This document shows, piece by piece, positions 44,510 to 53,137 of a DNA stretch of 64,000 bases. Position numbers and translations under genes: made by a program. Each line of letters starts with the position of its first letter. Position 1 is the first letter of the stretch. The stretch lies in assembly GCF_002368115.1 (NCBI RefSeq), contig NZ_AP018316.1:2260927-2324926 (forward strand), given 5' to 3'. Source of the DNA: Dolichospermum compactum NIES-806 (GTDB lineage: Bacteria; Cyanobacteriota; Cyanobacteriia; Cyanobacteriales; Nostocaceae). The notes below the pieces were generated by a model. It ran no database searches. It had not been told where the DNA came from and worked only from the letters and a program-made list of their open reading frames with translations.

Positions 44510-45307
44510 TTATGCTTGTCCAACTAATTTCCAACTTACCATCATTAAGATGCTATAGATAATAAATCTGAGCGGACGTTGAGGAGTAATTTCGCAAAGT
44601 TTCGCACCAATAAGAACTCCGGGAACAGAACCTATCCAAATAGGTATGACTAAACTCCAATCAACAGTTCCTAAAGTCAGATGTCCCAGGGATGTAAATA
44701 TTAGTAAAATGGCGGCTTGGGTAATATCTGTACCGACTAATTTTCGGGCATCTAATCGGAAAAATGCTATGATAGCTAAGGCAAACATAGAGCCTGATGA
44801 AACACTTGTCATTCCTACACAAAAGCCTAAAATTGCACCAATAAGTAAAGTAAGAAAACGTCCCTGATTGGTTTTTAAATTTAATTTTGGTAATTCAGGT
44901 AAGTTGACTTTTGGGAAAAAAGTCATCAACAACATTTGGATTAATGCTGTCAATGTAACTATCAAAATCATGACTCCTAGTAACCGCAGTAAGAGGTTAT
45001 CTAGGTTATGTTCTCCACTTTGTCTGAGTTGGTGTAAAACTCCTACCCCCAACAGCGAACCAGAAACACTACCCATTGATAGCCATTTAACTACTTCTAA
45101 ATCAAGGGTTTTCTGTTGCCAGTGTTTTACTCCCCCTACTACTTTCATTAATGTAGCCGCAACCACATCAGAACTAATAGCAATAGAAGGTGGTACTTGA
45201 AAAACAAAAATCAACATAGGAGTGATCAAAGATGCTCCACCTATACCTGTTAAACCCACAATGATGCCAATAAAAAAGCTAAACGCTGGTAGTAATAAAT
45301 AGTCCAT
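44510..45307 (-). CDS. Sulfite exporter TauE/SafE family permease
   Basis: 265 residues and ~8 hydrophobic segments. DUF81 repeats are visible: FFIGIIVGLTGIGGASLITPMLI near the N-terminus and LIGAILGFCVGMTSVSSGSMFALAIIAFF in the second half, plus VGTDITQAAILLIFTSLGHL. Family members move sulfite, sulfonates or other organic anions across the inner membrane. Lying between cysteine-synthesis genes and their Rrf2 regulators, a role in sulfur handling is plausible but inferred. Converges tail-to-tail with cadD. Confidence 0.9.
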   Translation of the reverse strand: MDYLLLPAFSFFIGIIVGLTGIGGASLITPMLIFVFQVPPSIAISSDVVAATLMKVVGGVKHWQQKTLDLEVVKWLSMGSVSGSLLGVGVLHQLRQSGEHNLDNLLLRLLGVMILIVTLTALIQMLLMTFFPKVNLPELPKLNLKTNQGRFLTLLIGAILGFCVGMTSVSSGSMFALAIIAFFRLDARKLVGTDITQAAILLIFTSLGHLTLGTVDWSLVIPIWIGSVPGVLIGAKLCEITPQRPLRFIIYSILMMVSWKLVGQA

Positions 45308-45708
45308 ACTGGTATTGAGTGTAAGGTGGTTAAGAAATGAAGAAGATAAAGTTGAATAGACTCAATTTTATGAATACAAAAAATCGCTGTCTAAGTTTGT
45401 TCAGAATGACTATTTATAAATCTTGTCAGTAGACTTTTGTTATTCATGAAGAGTGATTGTTTATACTAAGTCTTGATGTGACCTGAGTTTTGGCAATTTT
45501 TTGCTAAACTACGGTATCTCTATCAACTTACTGTATTATAAACTTATCAATAATAAAATGTCTAGTACCAGTATCTATAAAGTTGTCTGAATGAGAATTT
45601 CCTGATGTTTAGGATTCCGCAGCAAATATTTTCTTCTATCTGGACTACGACAGTTGATTTATCATCAGTATTTTGATAAAAATGATACTTATCTACTGGG
45701 ATAGAATT
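45308..45708. other. Intergenic, nothing recognised
   Basis: No supported gene. AT-rich; holds the start regions of two divergent genes (TauE/SafE and the PAP2 relic). No clear promoter is picked. Confidence 0.4.
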
Positions 45709-46173
45709 ATGAATAAACTCACAAAAAGTAGGGGTGAGAGCAATTCACGGCTTGATTTTCTGAAAAACCTGTTAGTTTCCCATTGGCGTTCTTTGTTTGG
45801 GATGTTTATGGGTGTGTATTTGCCTTTGCAGGTTGTAGAAATCCTGACGGTGAAGATTTGGCAAAATAAAGGTAACTTTCCCTGGGATATGCCAATTTTG
45901 TTGACAATTCACTCTACAGCTAATCCCCAACTGGATATTTTTGCCGTATTGCTGACTAAATGGGGATCATTTTGGACGGTGTTACCTGTATTAAGTGCGA
46001 TCGCTCTAATATTATGGAAGCGAAGAAGGTGGAGAACTCTTGCTTACTGACTACAGCTTTGGGAAATGTGCTTATTAACCGCACAGCAAAAGAATTTATG
46101 CACCGAGTACATCCCCATTTATGGGTATCAAAAGCACCTGAATTTGATTATGCTTTTCCCAGTGGTCAAGTAA
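45709..46173 (+). pseudogene. PAP2-family phosphatase, frameshifted and truncated
   Basis: The first frame from ATG 45709 gives VYLPLQVVEILTVKIWQNKG, PWDMPILLTIHSTANPQLDIF and a membrane helix, then stops at ~46048 (RRRWRTLAY). The next frame continues LLTTALGNVLINRTAKEFMHRV, then LWVSKAPEFDYAFPSG, i.e. the KxxxxxxRP and PSGH active-site blocks, but the His of PSGH is Gln and the gene ends there, abutting the dnaJ-like gene. A frameshift plus a 3' deletion inactivated it. Confidence 0.87.
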
Positions 46174-46196
46174 ATAGGAATTGCTATACAATCTCA

Positions 46197-46886
46197 TCAA
46201 GTAACCGATTCTTGCGCTTCCCGATACAATCTTTTCGCTATCCGAAATAATTCTTGTCCTGTGTGCAAATAACGATCATCATAGCTTAATGGAAAGTAGG
46301 CTAACTCCTCTATTCCATCTGCCACTTGACTCATACAATAGTAAATATGGGCTGCTGCGGCTGCAAAACTAGTAGGATTTGGTAAAGAACGAAACTTAAT
46401 TTGTGCGTCTCGCAAATCTTCCCGACAGGATTCTAAATAATCTTGAAATTCGTCTAAAAGATCATCATCAAAAGGATCGGCGGCTAATTCATCAATTTGT
46501 GATTCTAAAGAATTGAGAATGGTCGAAAGTATGCGATTTACTGGTTTATAAACTAAACGTAACCATTCCTCAACGTTTTCATCAACATCTTTTCTTATTT
46601 TCCTAGTTGCTTTGTGGTGCTGTTGGGCAGATTCTGCACGTTTTTGGCGAACTTGATGAAATTTTTGCTGACTGTGACGGAGTTTTTCATCATAATTGAA
46701 ACGACTTTTACTGTCACTTAAAACCTCATAGGCAGCATTAACACGAATAATTTGCTCATTATCTGTTATCTGTTGATTGCTATCAGGATGAAAAATTTTC
46801 ACCAAGCGGCGATAAGCTTGTTTAATCTCCGCAAGACTTGCATTGTTACTAACTTTTAGGGTGTCGTAGTGGTTAAAATCGGACAT
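46197..46886 (-). CDS. J-domain protein
   Basis: 229 residues. J domain at ~4-68: HYDTLKVSNNASLAEIKQAYRRLVKIFHPDSNQ with the HPD tripeptide, then VNAAYEVLSDSKSRFNYDE. No Gly/Phe or zinc region; the C-terminal ~150 residues are helical (VEEWLRLVYKPVNRILSTILNSLESQID and AAAAHIYYCMSQVADGIEELAYFP), a cyanobacterial arrangement. Should stimulate a DnaK partner. Lies 15 bases downstream of cysK on the same strand; the pair may be co-transcribed. Confidence 0.92.
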   Translation of the reverse strand: MSDFNHYDTLKVSNNASLAEIKQAYRRLVKIFHPDSNQQITDNEQIIRVNAAYEVLSDSKSRFNYDEKLRHSQQKFHQVRQKRAESAQQHHKATRKIRKDVDENVEEWLRLVYKPVNRILSTILNSLESQIDELAADPFDDDLLDEFQDYLESCREDLRDAQIKFRSLPNPTSFAAAAAHIYYCMSQVADGIEELAYFPLSYDDRYLHTGQELFRIAKRLYREAQESVT

Positions 46887-46901
46887 GAATCCAACAGATT
46901 G

Positions 46902-47864
46902 TTAATTGGCACTAGTTGCTGTTTTCGCTTCTAGGTCTTGGAATAAAGGTGTACTTAAATATCTCTCACCGAAACTAGGCTGAATCATCACAATTAAGCG
47001 TCCTTGATTCTCTGGACGTTGGGCGACACGCACCGCTGCACAAAGGGCTGCACCACTGGAAATCCCCGATAGTAGCCCTTCCTCCCTGGCCAATCTGCGG
47101 CTAAAGGCGATCGCCTCCTCATCAGTCACCGTAATTACCTCATCAATCAATTCTACCTTTAAGACTTGGGGAATGAAACCTGCCCCAATCCCCTGAATTT
47201 TGTGTGGACCTGGTTTACCCCCCGATAATATCGGGCTATTAGCTGGTTCGACAGCGATCGCCTGAAAACTCGGTTTCCGTGCCTTCAAAACTTCCGCCAC
47301 CCCCGTAATCGTCCCCCCAGTCCCCACTCCCGCCACAATCATATCCACCAATCCATCCGTATCTGCCCAAATTTCCTCCGCCGTAGTTTCCCGGTGAATT
47401 TGGGCATTAGCCGGATTGCGGAACTGTTGCAACATATAGGAGTATGGTGTTCTGTCCACAATCTCCTGCGCCCGTCGAATCGCCCCACTCATCCCCTCAA
47501 TTCCCGGCGTGAGTTCCAACTGGGCCCCATAAGCCCTTAACATCGCCCGCCGTTCCGCACTCATCGTTTCCGGCATAGTTAAAATTAATTGATACCCCTT
47601 AGCCGCTGCTGCCATAGCCAAAGCAATCCCAGTATTTCCCGATGTTGGTTCTACCAAAATCGTCTTCCCAGGGGCAATTAATCCTTCCTTTTCCGCCGAC
47701 ATAATCATACTTACCCCAATCCGGTCTTTTACCGATGACGAGGGGTTCATACTTTCCAATTTCACCAAAATTTTCGCCACACAACCTAATTCTTGAGGAA
47801 TCCGGTTTAACTTAACTAAAGGTGTCCGTCCCACCAATTCCGTAATATTTTCAACAATCTGCAT
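46902..47864 (-). CDS. cysK: Cysteine synthase A (O-acetylserine sulfhydrylase)
   Basis: 320 residues. MNPSSSVKDRIGVSMI contains the PLP-binding Lys; EPTSGNTGIALAMAAAAKGY, QFRNPANAQIHRETTAEEIW, the phosphate-binding VGTGGTITGVAEVL and ISSGAALCAAVRVA follow in order. Converts O-acetylserine and sulfide to cysteine. Encoded 17 bases after an Rrf2 gene on the same strand, matching the CymR-CysK pairing in which CysK can bind the regulator. It is now the only complete cysK in the window. Confidence 0.97.
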   Translation of the reverse strand: MQIVENITELVGRTPLVKLNRIPQELGCVAKILVKLESMNPSSSVKDRIGVSMIMSAEKEGLIAPGKTILVEPTSGNTGIALAMAAAAKGYQLILTMPETMSAERRAMLRAYGAQLELTPGIEGMSGAIRRAQEIVDRTPYSYMLQQFRNPANAQIHRETTAEEIWADTDGLVDMIVAGVGTGGTITGVAEVLKARKPSFQAIAVEPANSPILSGGKPGPHKIQGIGAGFIPQVLKVELIDEVITVTDEEAIAFSRRLAREEGLLSGISSGAALCAAVRVAQRPENQGRLIVMIQPSFGERYLSTPLFQDLEAKTATSAN

Positions 47865-47881
47865 GATAAGTTTTTATGCCT

Positions 47882-48319
47882 TCAAATGTAGTACATGATA
47901 TCCAACTGCTTCCGAGAATCCCGCTTTTCACAAAGATCCTGAAGCGAATAATTTTGTAACACTGAATTTGCCGCCTGACGTGCTTCTTGCCAAATTTCTG
48001 ACACCACAGAATTATCTAAACTCGTGGGGTTAGTATTTTGCTCACCAGTCTGCACATCTAAACCTTCTAAACATTCTAAAATATCAAAGACACTAATTTT
48101 CCGAGGTTCTCGCGCCAATAAATAGCCGCCTTTTGAACCCCGTTGACTTTTAACTATACCCCCACGCCGCAAAGTTGCTAACAGTTGTTCTAAATAGCGA
48201 TCAGGTATCTTTTGTTGCAAAGCGATTTGCCGAATTTGCATCGGTTCACCATTTTCGTAATGAGTAGCCATCTCTAATAACGCCAAAATTGCGTATTCAG
48301 ATTTACATGATAGTTCCAC
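47882..48319 (-). CDS. Rrf2-family transcriptional regulator (CymR-like), copy 2
   Basis: 145 residues: ELSCKSEYAILALLEMATHY, MQIRQIALQQKIPDRYLEQLLATLRRGGIVKSQRGSKGGYLLAREP, and C-terminal NYSLQDLCEKRDSRKQLDIMYYI. Very similar in layout to copy 1 at 42768 but without the N-terminal extension, and without Fe-S cysteine triads. Immediately upstream of the intact cysK, so it likely represses sulfur assimilation and is tuned by CysK and its substrate. Confidence 0.93.
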   Translation of the reverse strand: MELSCKSEYAILALLEMATHYENGEPMQIRQIALQQKIPDRYLEQLLATLRRGGIVKSQRGSKGGYLLAREPRKISVFDILECLEGLDVQTGEQNTNPTSLDNSVVSEIWQEARQAANSVLQNYSLQDLCEKRDSRKQLDIMYYI

Positions 48320-48740
48320 AAGCAGTAGTCCAAGATCAAAATTGAAGTATGAAAATGAGGAAAACCCTACAGGATGATGTTTTTTGGCAACAATAACACA
48401 CCGTTAAAAGACTATTGTGCGGATAAAATCTTCCTTGTCTACGTTCCCTCCAAGTCTTCCCAGTCTTGCCTTCACAGACAATATTAAATACCTACCCTTG
48501 TGAGGGAGGGGTTAAGGGGTGGGGTTTTATGGCAACCAACAGGCAATTTCCAACTTGTGTGTACACCGTTAGGGAGAGGTGCGGGGAGAGGTTGACCAGG
48601 GGGGTCAAATTATTTTCGTCGAACTCACGTTCTTTTACAGTATACTCCGGTTCTCCACTGGGGTTTTTACTCCCCACAAAAAACCCCGCCATGAGGCAGG
48701 GTCAAATAACGTTTCAACTTATGAACCGATTTTTAACAGT
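48320..48740. other. Intergenic with repeats, no gene
   Basis: Contains GTGAGGGAGGGGTTAAGGGG-type and GGAGAGGTGCGGGGAG repeat sequence at 48499-48600 and the porin terminator. Overlapping open frames on both strands are judged accidental because they run through repeats. Confidence 0.5.
48678..48703 (-). terminator. Terminator of SLH porin gene
   Basis: On the minus strand ACCCTGCC / GGCGGGGT with a TCAT loop, followed by TTTTTT. It lies 38 bases after the porin stop. Confidence 0.85.
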
Positions 48741-50474
48741 CTAGAAGCTGAAAGTTGTTCTGAGTGTACCGATCACGGTATCATTAGTGTTATTAGCTTG
48801 TCCAGGAGAGGTCATCCAAATAACTCCAGGAGTTACGGAGACATTTTCGGAAACGCGATACTTATAGAAGCCTTCTACTTGGTATGGAGTCTCTCTACCA
48901 GTCGCACCTAGTGAGTAAGGTTGAGCGCCACCGAAGATACCCAAGACGTTACCTTTCTTACCAAAATCAGGTAAAGCTAAACCTGCACCATAGCTCCAAG
49001 CTTCTTTATCATCATTAGCTCCAAAGCCTGTAACATCATGGTAGGAAACAAAGCCACTCAAAGACAGTTTATTGCTAGGCTTGATAGCTGCGGAAATACC
49101 GTAGGAGTTACTGGAAGAGGCACTAGTAGCACCTGTTACTGAATTAACGCCTAAAGTATTCGCTTGTGCAGTGCCTACTAAAGCACCTGTACCAAGTCCT
49201 GAATCAAATAAGGTAGTACCTGCTTTTTGATAACCATGCACATAGGTGGCAGCCAAAGCAACTCGATTACCAACGTTAAAATTCAACTGACCTAAAGCCG
49301 CATAATTGCCATCAAACAAGCCATTGCTGGGGCTAGGATCATTAGCGCTTGAAGCTAAGTAACCTAATGTGAGAGAACTTGGTTTCAAAGAACTATCACC
49401 AGCTTTCCCAAAGGGTACATTCAAGGCAATACCAGAACCACCACCAATCCGGTAGATGGGGTTTTCAGATGCGAAGGTACTTAAAGCCCCTTTACCACCA
49501 TCTGTTTTATCAAAGAAGTAAGGATTGTTAACAGCGGCATAATCACTATGTTGCCCACCACTAGCTGAAAGATAAACTCTTGCAGGTCCTACAGGAGCTT
49601 CATAAGTTAATTTGTCAATCTTAACGCTGTTAGCTGGGCTAGTTGCACCAACTTCAACTGTTTGTTTGCCGACTCCACCAGCAGCAATAGGATTATTCCC
49701 ATCATCTCGAATATTAAAGGCTGTGGCATTACCAGCAGCCAACCGGGTTGTTAATATATCTCTACCCGTAAAGCTGGTTTCCAAGCCTAAACGCACTCTG
49801 TCTTGGAAAACCGCCCGGTTAGCTTTGCCTGTTTCACCACCAAAAACGTCGGTGACAGCAAAAATGGCTTCACCTTTTAATTTAGTTGTGGTGGAGAATT
49901 GATTGGCTTCTAATTCAGCAGTCCGCCCTTCTAAAGCATCTACTCGACCACGTAAAGTTGCCAATTCCGCAGAAAACTCTTCTTGCAAACGCTGCAATGT
50001 TGCTAAATCCTGTTTTGTTACCATATCAGCGGTTGCTGTGGCAATCAATTCATTTACACGATCTAAACAAGAATTTAAACCAGCGGCAAATTCGTAACGG
50101 CTTAAAGCCCGATTACCGCGATATGTGCCATTGGGATAACCCGCAATACAGCCATAGCGCTCTACCAAAGATTGCAATGCTTGGAATGCCCAATCTGTAG
50201 GTTGCACGTCAGAGAATTGGGAAACTGATGTTACCTGATTTAAAGAAGTATTGTTTTCGTTGCTGTAGCGGTTAACCTGAGCCAAAACTTGGGCTTCTTT
50301 GGTTTCTGTTGCCAATGTTGTTGGCTTTTGAGAAACTTCTGTTGTAGAGGAAGTTTCTATTGCCGATGCGTCCTTGCTGGTACTGGGTGCGGCGATTGCT
50401 GTTGAAGATACTAACAGTGCTGCTCCCAAAATTGTTGGGCTAACCACCAAGGATTTCCACAAAATATTAGACAT
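48741..50474 (-). CDS. Iron-uptake/SLH porin of outer membrane (OprB-like)
   Basis: 577 residues from ATG 50474, supported by an AGGAG site; an upstream frame to 50606 is not used. Signal peptide (WKSLVVSPTILGAALLVSSTAIA-APS), SLH domain at ~100-150 (FSDVQPTDWAFQALQSLVERYGCIAGYP and NRALSRYEFAAGLNSCLD), a coiled coil (TLQRLQEEFSAELATLRGRVDALEGR) and a C-terminal OprB-type beta-barrel ending in a phenylalanine (TLRTTFSF), the outer-membrane sorting residue. Allows small solutes or inorganic iron through the outer membrane while the SLH domain anchors to peptidoglycan-linked polymers. Confidence 0.93.
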   Translation of the reverse strand: MSNILWKSLVVSPTILGAALLVSSTAIAAPSTSKDASAIETSSTTEVSQKPTTLATETKEAQVLAQVNRYSNENNTSLNQVTSVSQFSDVQPTDWAFQALQSLVERYGCIAGYPNGTYRGNRALSRYEFAAGLNSCLDRVNELIATATADMVTKQDLATLQRLQEEFSAELATLRGRVDALEGRTAELEANQFSTTTKLKGEAIFAVTDVFGGETGKANRAVFQDRVRLGLETSFTGRDILTTRLAAGNATAFNIRDDGNNPIAAGGVGKQTVEVGATSPANSVKIDKLTYEAPVGPARVYLSASGGQHSDYAAVNNPYFFDKTDGGKGALSTFASENPIYRIGGGSGIALNVPFGKAGDSSLKPSSLTLGYLASSANDPSPSNGLFDGNYAALGQLNFNVGNRVALAATYVHGYQKAGTTLFDSGLGTGALVGTAQANTLGVNSVTGATSASSSNSYGISAAIKPSNKLSLSGFVSYHDVTGFGANDDKEAWSYGAGLALPDFGKKGNVLGIFGGAQPYSLGATGRETPYQVEGFYKYRVSENVSVTPGVIWMTSPGQANNTNDTVIGTLRTTFSF

Positions 50475-51174
50475 TTTTCCTTTTCTCCTCACACCTTTAT
50501 ATGGATAACTTGAGTTCGCTGTAGCTAACTGTTGATAAACGCGAAATCTTGTTGAAACCTGTGTAATAGGCATGGTTGCCACCAATACCACGATCATAAC
50601 TTTCACAAGGCTAACAATTGATTAACTCATCGTTAAACTTCAATGCAATTAACTTATGCAAAAACTTTCCACCATATCCTGCGATTATACTATCACTTTT
50701 TCTAATAATCAACATAAGATTTTTTGATCAAGTAGATGTCAATTTATCTGGTATAATACTTTCGTTTACGGTTGGTAAATTTGACTTCCTTACACTTGCA
50801 TCAAGCTATTCCTATGTAGAAGATTGGCGGATGAGCTTCAGCATCGAATAATTTAGACAAGTTTTGCAATGTACTTGCAATCAAACCCTTTCTACATTAA
50901 TTAGGGCTTGCTTTTGATGGGTGTTTTGTTTTCACTCCAAAAACCTGACAGATATAAATGATGGGCGATCGCTGATAAATGTTCCCCGACAATAATTCAT
51001 GTTGCTAATTGTTGTTAGCAAATATCTAAATATTGTCTCATACTGCTGATTAAAAACTACCACTTAGTACAGCAGAGAAAAATTAAAAAACCTTGCTAAA
51101 CAACCTGTGTAGGATTTTCTCGTAGTTAATTCACAGACTCGGTTGTGTGCTGGTTTAACCTAAAAAACACCTTT
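50475..51174. other. Porin upstream region, no gene
   Basis: About 700 bases without a supported gene. Contains the porin ribosome site, a HIP1 octamer at ~50967 and AT-rich tracts. The region is a plausible place for iron-dependent control but no clear Fur-box palindrome was seen. Confidence 0.5.
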
Positions 51175-51183
51175 AAAAACTAT

Positions 51184-51221
51184 CCGCCCTGATTTAGACC
51201 AGATAATCTAAGTCAGGGCGG
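51184..51221 (-). terminator. Terminator of mini-ORF transcript
   Basis: CCGCCCTGACTTAGA pairs with TCTAAATCAGGGCGG (one mismatch) and is followed by ATAGTTTTTAAAGG on the minus strand. Confidence 0.8.
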
Positions 51222-51324
51222 TCTAGCGGGTCTTCAAGTTGCAACCAGACTGCCGGAAGGAACTCCGATGTTAAGCCTAGTTAGTTGAGCTAACTTAGTA
51301 TCTCAAGAGAACTAAAGCTAACTT

Positions 51325-51396
51325 TTAGAGAACAGCCCCGGCGCTCAGCCGGCTAACTGCAACTTGATGACCCATGCGTATACTACTTTCTATCAT
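51325..51396 (-). CDS. 23-residue mini-ORF with extended Shine-Dalgarno
   Basis: ATG at 51396, TAA at 51325. The peptide starts MIESSIRMGHQ and ends VAVSRLSAGAVL. It is preceded by AAGGAGGTGAT (51401-51411), an 11-base perfect complement of the 16S rRNA 3' end, placed 4 bases (8 from the GGAGG core) before ATG; this is far stronger than other sites in the window. It may be a leader peptide sensing ribosome stalling or a functional micro-protein. The second ATG at 51375 is an internal in-frame alternative. No homologue is recognised. Confidence 0.5.
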   Translation of the reverse strand: MIESSIRMGHQVAVSRLSAGAVL

Positions 51397-51400
51397 GGGC

Positions 51401-51411
51401 ATCACCTCCTT
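51401..51411 (-). promoter_or_regulatory. Extended Shine-Dalgarno of mini-ORF
   Basis: AAGGAGGTGAT, complementary over 11 bases to the conserved 3' end of 16S rRNA (ATCACCTCCTT). Unusual because most cyanobacterial genes here have weak sites. Confidence 0.75.
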
Positions 51412-51476
51412 GTTGCCTAAATGGTCTTAGTTTCAAAAGGGGCAAAGCAAAATGCTTTGGGTTGTAACCTAAAATT

Positions 51477-51504
51477 ACTATAGCACAACTACAAAAATTT
51501 GCAA
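51477..51504 (-). promoter_or_regulatory. Candidate sigma-70 promoter of mini-ORF transcript
   Basis: On the minus strand -35 TTGCAA (51504-51499) and -10 TATAGT (51482-51477), 16 bases apart. Points leftward into the mini-ORF unit and lies after the psbD terminator. Confidence 0.55.
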
Positions 51505-51528
51505 TACCCTAATTTCAATTTCTGCCAT

Positions 51529-51557
51529 AAAAAAACCCCCACCATTGAGGTGAGGGC
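51529..51557 (-). terminator. Terminator of psbD
   Basis: CCCTCACC / GGTGGGGG with loop TCAAT followed by seven T on the minus strand, 37 bases after the psbD stop. Confidence 0.85.
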
Positions 51558-51593
51558 TACCTAACAAAGATAAATTCAGGGTAAATTCCAGAG

Positions 51594-52649
51594 TTAGAGA
51601 GCGTTACCGCGTGGTAATACTTCTTCTGGGAATACGAACTGTTCGTGGGGTTGATCTTGAGGAGCCATCCAAGCGCGGATACCCTCGTTCAGTAAAATGT
51701 TTTTGGTATAGAAAGTTTCAAACTCTGGGTCTTCTGCTGCCCGTAATTCTTGGGAAACGAAGTCATAAGCCCGCAGGTTTAATGCTAAACCAACGATCCC
51801 AATGGAACTCATCCACAAGCCTGTCACAGGGACAAACAACATGAAGAAGTGCAACCAACGTTTGTTGGAGAAAGCAACACCGAAAATCTGTGACCAGAAA
51901 CGGTTTGCTGTCACCATAGAGTAGGTTTCTTCAGCTTGGGTGGGGTTGAAAGCGCGGAAAGTGTTTGCACCTTCACCGTCTTCAAATAGGGTGTTTTCTA
52001 CTGTGGCACCGTGGATGGCACAAAGTAAAGCTCCACCTAAGATTCCCGCTACACCCATCATGTGGAAGGGGTTGAGTGTCCAGTTGTGGAAACCTTGTAG
52101 GAATAGGAGGAAACGGAAAATTGCGGCTACTCCAAAGCTAGGTGCAAAGAACCAGCTAGATTGTCCTAGAGGATACATCAGGAACACGCTGACGAATACG
52201 GCGATAGGACCGGAGAAAGCAAGGGCGTTATAAGGACGAAGACCGACGAGACGAGCGACTTCAAATTGGCGTAACATGAAGCCAATCAAACCGAATGCGC
52301 CATGTAGGGCTACGAAAGGCCACAAACCACCGAGTTGAATCCAACGGGTGAAGTCACCTTGAGCTTCAGGTCCCCACAGAAACAACAGGGAATGTCCCAT
52401 GCTGTTGGCTGGTGTGGATACTGCTACTGTTAAAAAGTTAGCTCCTTCTAAGTAAGAAGATGCTAGTCCGTGGGTGTACCAGGAGGTGACGAAGGTTGTA
52501 CCAGTTAGCCAACCGCCTAATGCGAGGAAGGCACAGGGGAATAATAATATTCCTGACCAACCTACGAATACAAAGCGATCGCGCTTTAGCCAGTCGTCTA
52601 ATACGTCAAACCACCCTCTACTGGGAGCGCGTCCAACTGCGATGGTCAT
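51594..52649 (-). CDS. psbD: Photosystem II D2 protein
   Basis: 351 residues: TIAVGRAPSRGWFDVLDDWL at the N-terminus, five membrane helices, HGAFGLIGFMLRQFEVARLVGLRPYNALAF (QA pocket, D2 helix D region), the chlorophyll and iron histidines in GFHNWTLNPFHMMGV and ALLCAIHGATVENTLFEDGEG, and C-terminal FVFPEEVLPRGNAL. D2 pairs with D1 in the reaction centre in the thylakoid. Its terminator follows directly and psbC is absent, so this is a stand-alone psbD (cyanobacteria usually also carry a psbD-psbC operon elsewhere), often the light- or stress-induced copy. Confidence 0.98.
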   Translation of the reverse strand: MTIAVGRAPSRGWFDVLDDWLKRDRFVFVGWSGILLFPCAFLALGGWLTGTTFVTSWYTHGLASSYLEGANFLTVAVSTPANSMGHSLLFLWGPEAQGDFTRWIQLGGLWPFVALHGAFGLIGFMLRQFEVARLVGLRPYNALAFSGPIAVFVSVFLMYPLGQSSWFFAPSFGVAAIFRFLLFLQGFHNWTLNPFHMMGVAGILGGALLCAIHGATVENTLFEDGEGANTFRAFNPTQAEETYSMVTANRFWSQIFGVAFSNKRWLHFFMLFVPVTGLWMSSIGIVGLALNLRAYDFVSQELRAAEDPEFETFYTKNILLNEGIRAWMAPQDQPHEQFVFPEEVLPRGNAL

Positions 52650-53137
52650 GAGAGCAAATCTCCAAAATGTTTTATAAGTACGGATTTTATGCGTTTATGG
52701 CAGGCGAATATCATTCACCTACATAAATTTAACCAGATTGTCAATCTAGTTTACAATTTTTTACGCTTTCTATCATAATAGGTGAAAATCTCTAATTTTG
52801 CTAGTGGACTAAAAAGAAAATTTTATTTGGGGATGATTGTAGAGACGTTCTATGTAAAACAAGTAGTCAGACCAAATTAAATTCACTCGTTGAGAGAGGG
52901 AACAGGGAACAGGGAACAGGGAACAGAAAAATTAATTGTGTAATTAATTCTGTCCCATTACTTATGGAGAAGATTTACAAGGAACGCATATTTAATTTCG
53001 CCAGATGTATACTCAAAACGGCTTGATTGTTTGATTCTCAAGGTAGGGGTTTAGCACTGCTAAACCCCTACACATCTAAGCTATTTGTCATTTTGCAAAA
53101 GTTTATATCCCACCCGTGTTTAGTATAGATACAAAAC
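52650..53137. other. psbD upstream region with repeats, no gene
   Basis: Holds a GGGAACA tandem repeat (52898-52926), a half copy of the MITE end TAAGTAATGGGACAGAATTA on the opposite strand (52937-52964), and a perfect 14-bp hairpin with 1-base loop GTAGGGGTTTAGCA (53043-53071), a frequent intergenic repeat. No coding sequence seen. Confidence 0.6.

Larger units (their letters stand above)
51175..51470 (-). ncRNA. Structured short transcript carrying a mini-ORF
   Basis: A complete small transcription unit: promoter at 51477-51504, leader, strong Shine-Dalgarno, 23-residue ORF, extensive fold, and terminator at 51184-51221. The closing stem is TCAAGTTGCA / TGCAACTTGA, 10 bp perfect, enclosing ~115 nt. 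Inside: CCGGC/GCCGG, AGTTAG/CTAACT and TTAGT/ACTAA hairpins. The ORF lies across the left arm of the closing stem, so translation and folding must compete. Not recognised as any Rfam family I know. Confidence 0.55.

Noticed and set aside
48466..48911. Overlapping frames on both strands downstream of the porin
   Set aside because: They run through G-rich repeats and the porin terminator and 3' end.
50618..50851. 77-codon plus-strand frame upstream of the porin
   Set aside because: AT-rich, no family likeness; better explained as leader DNA.
53043..53071. Perfect 14-bp hairpin considered as terminator
   Set aside because: The same GTAGGGGTTTAGCA palindrome is a dispersed repeat and no T run follows, so it is listed only as a repeat.
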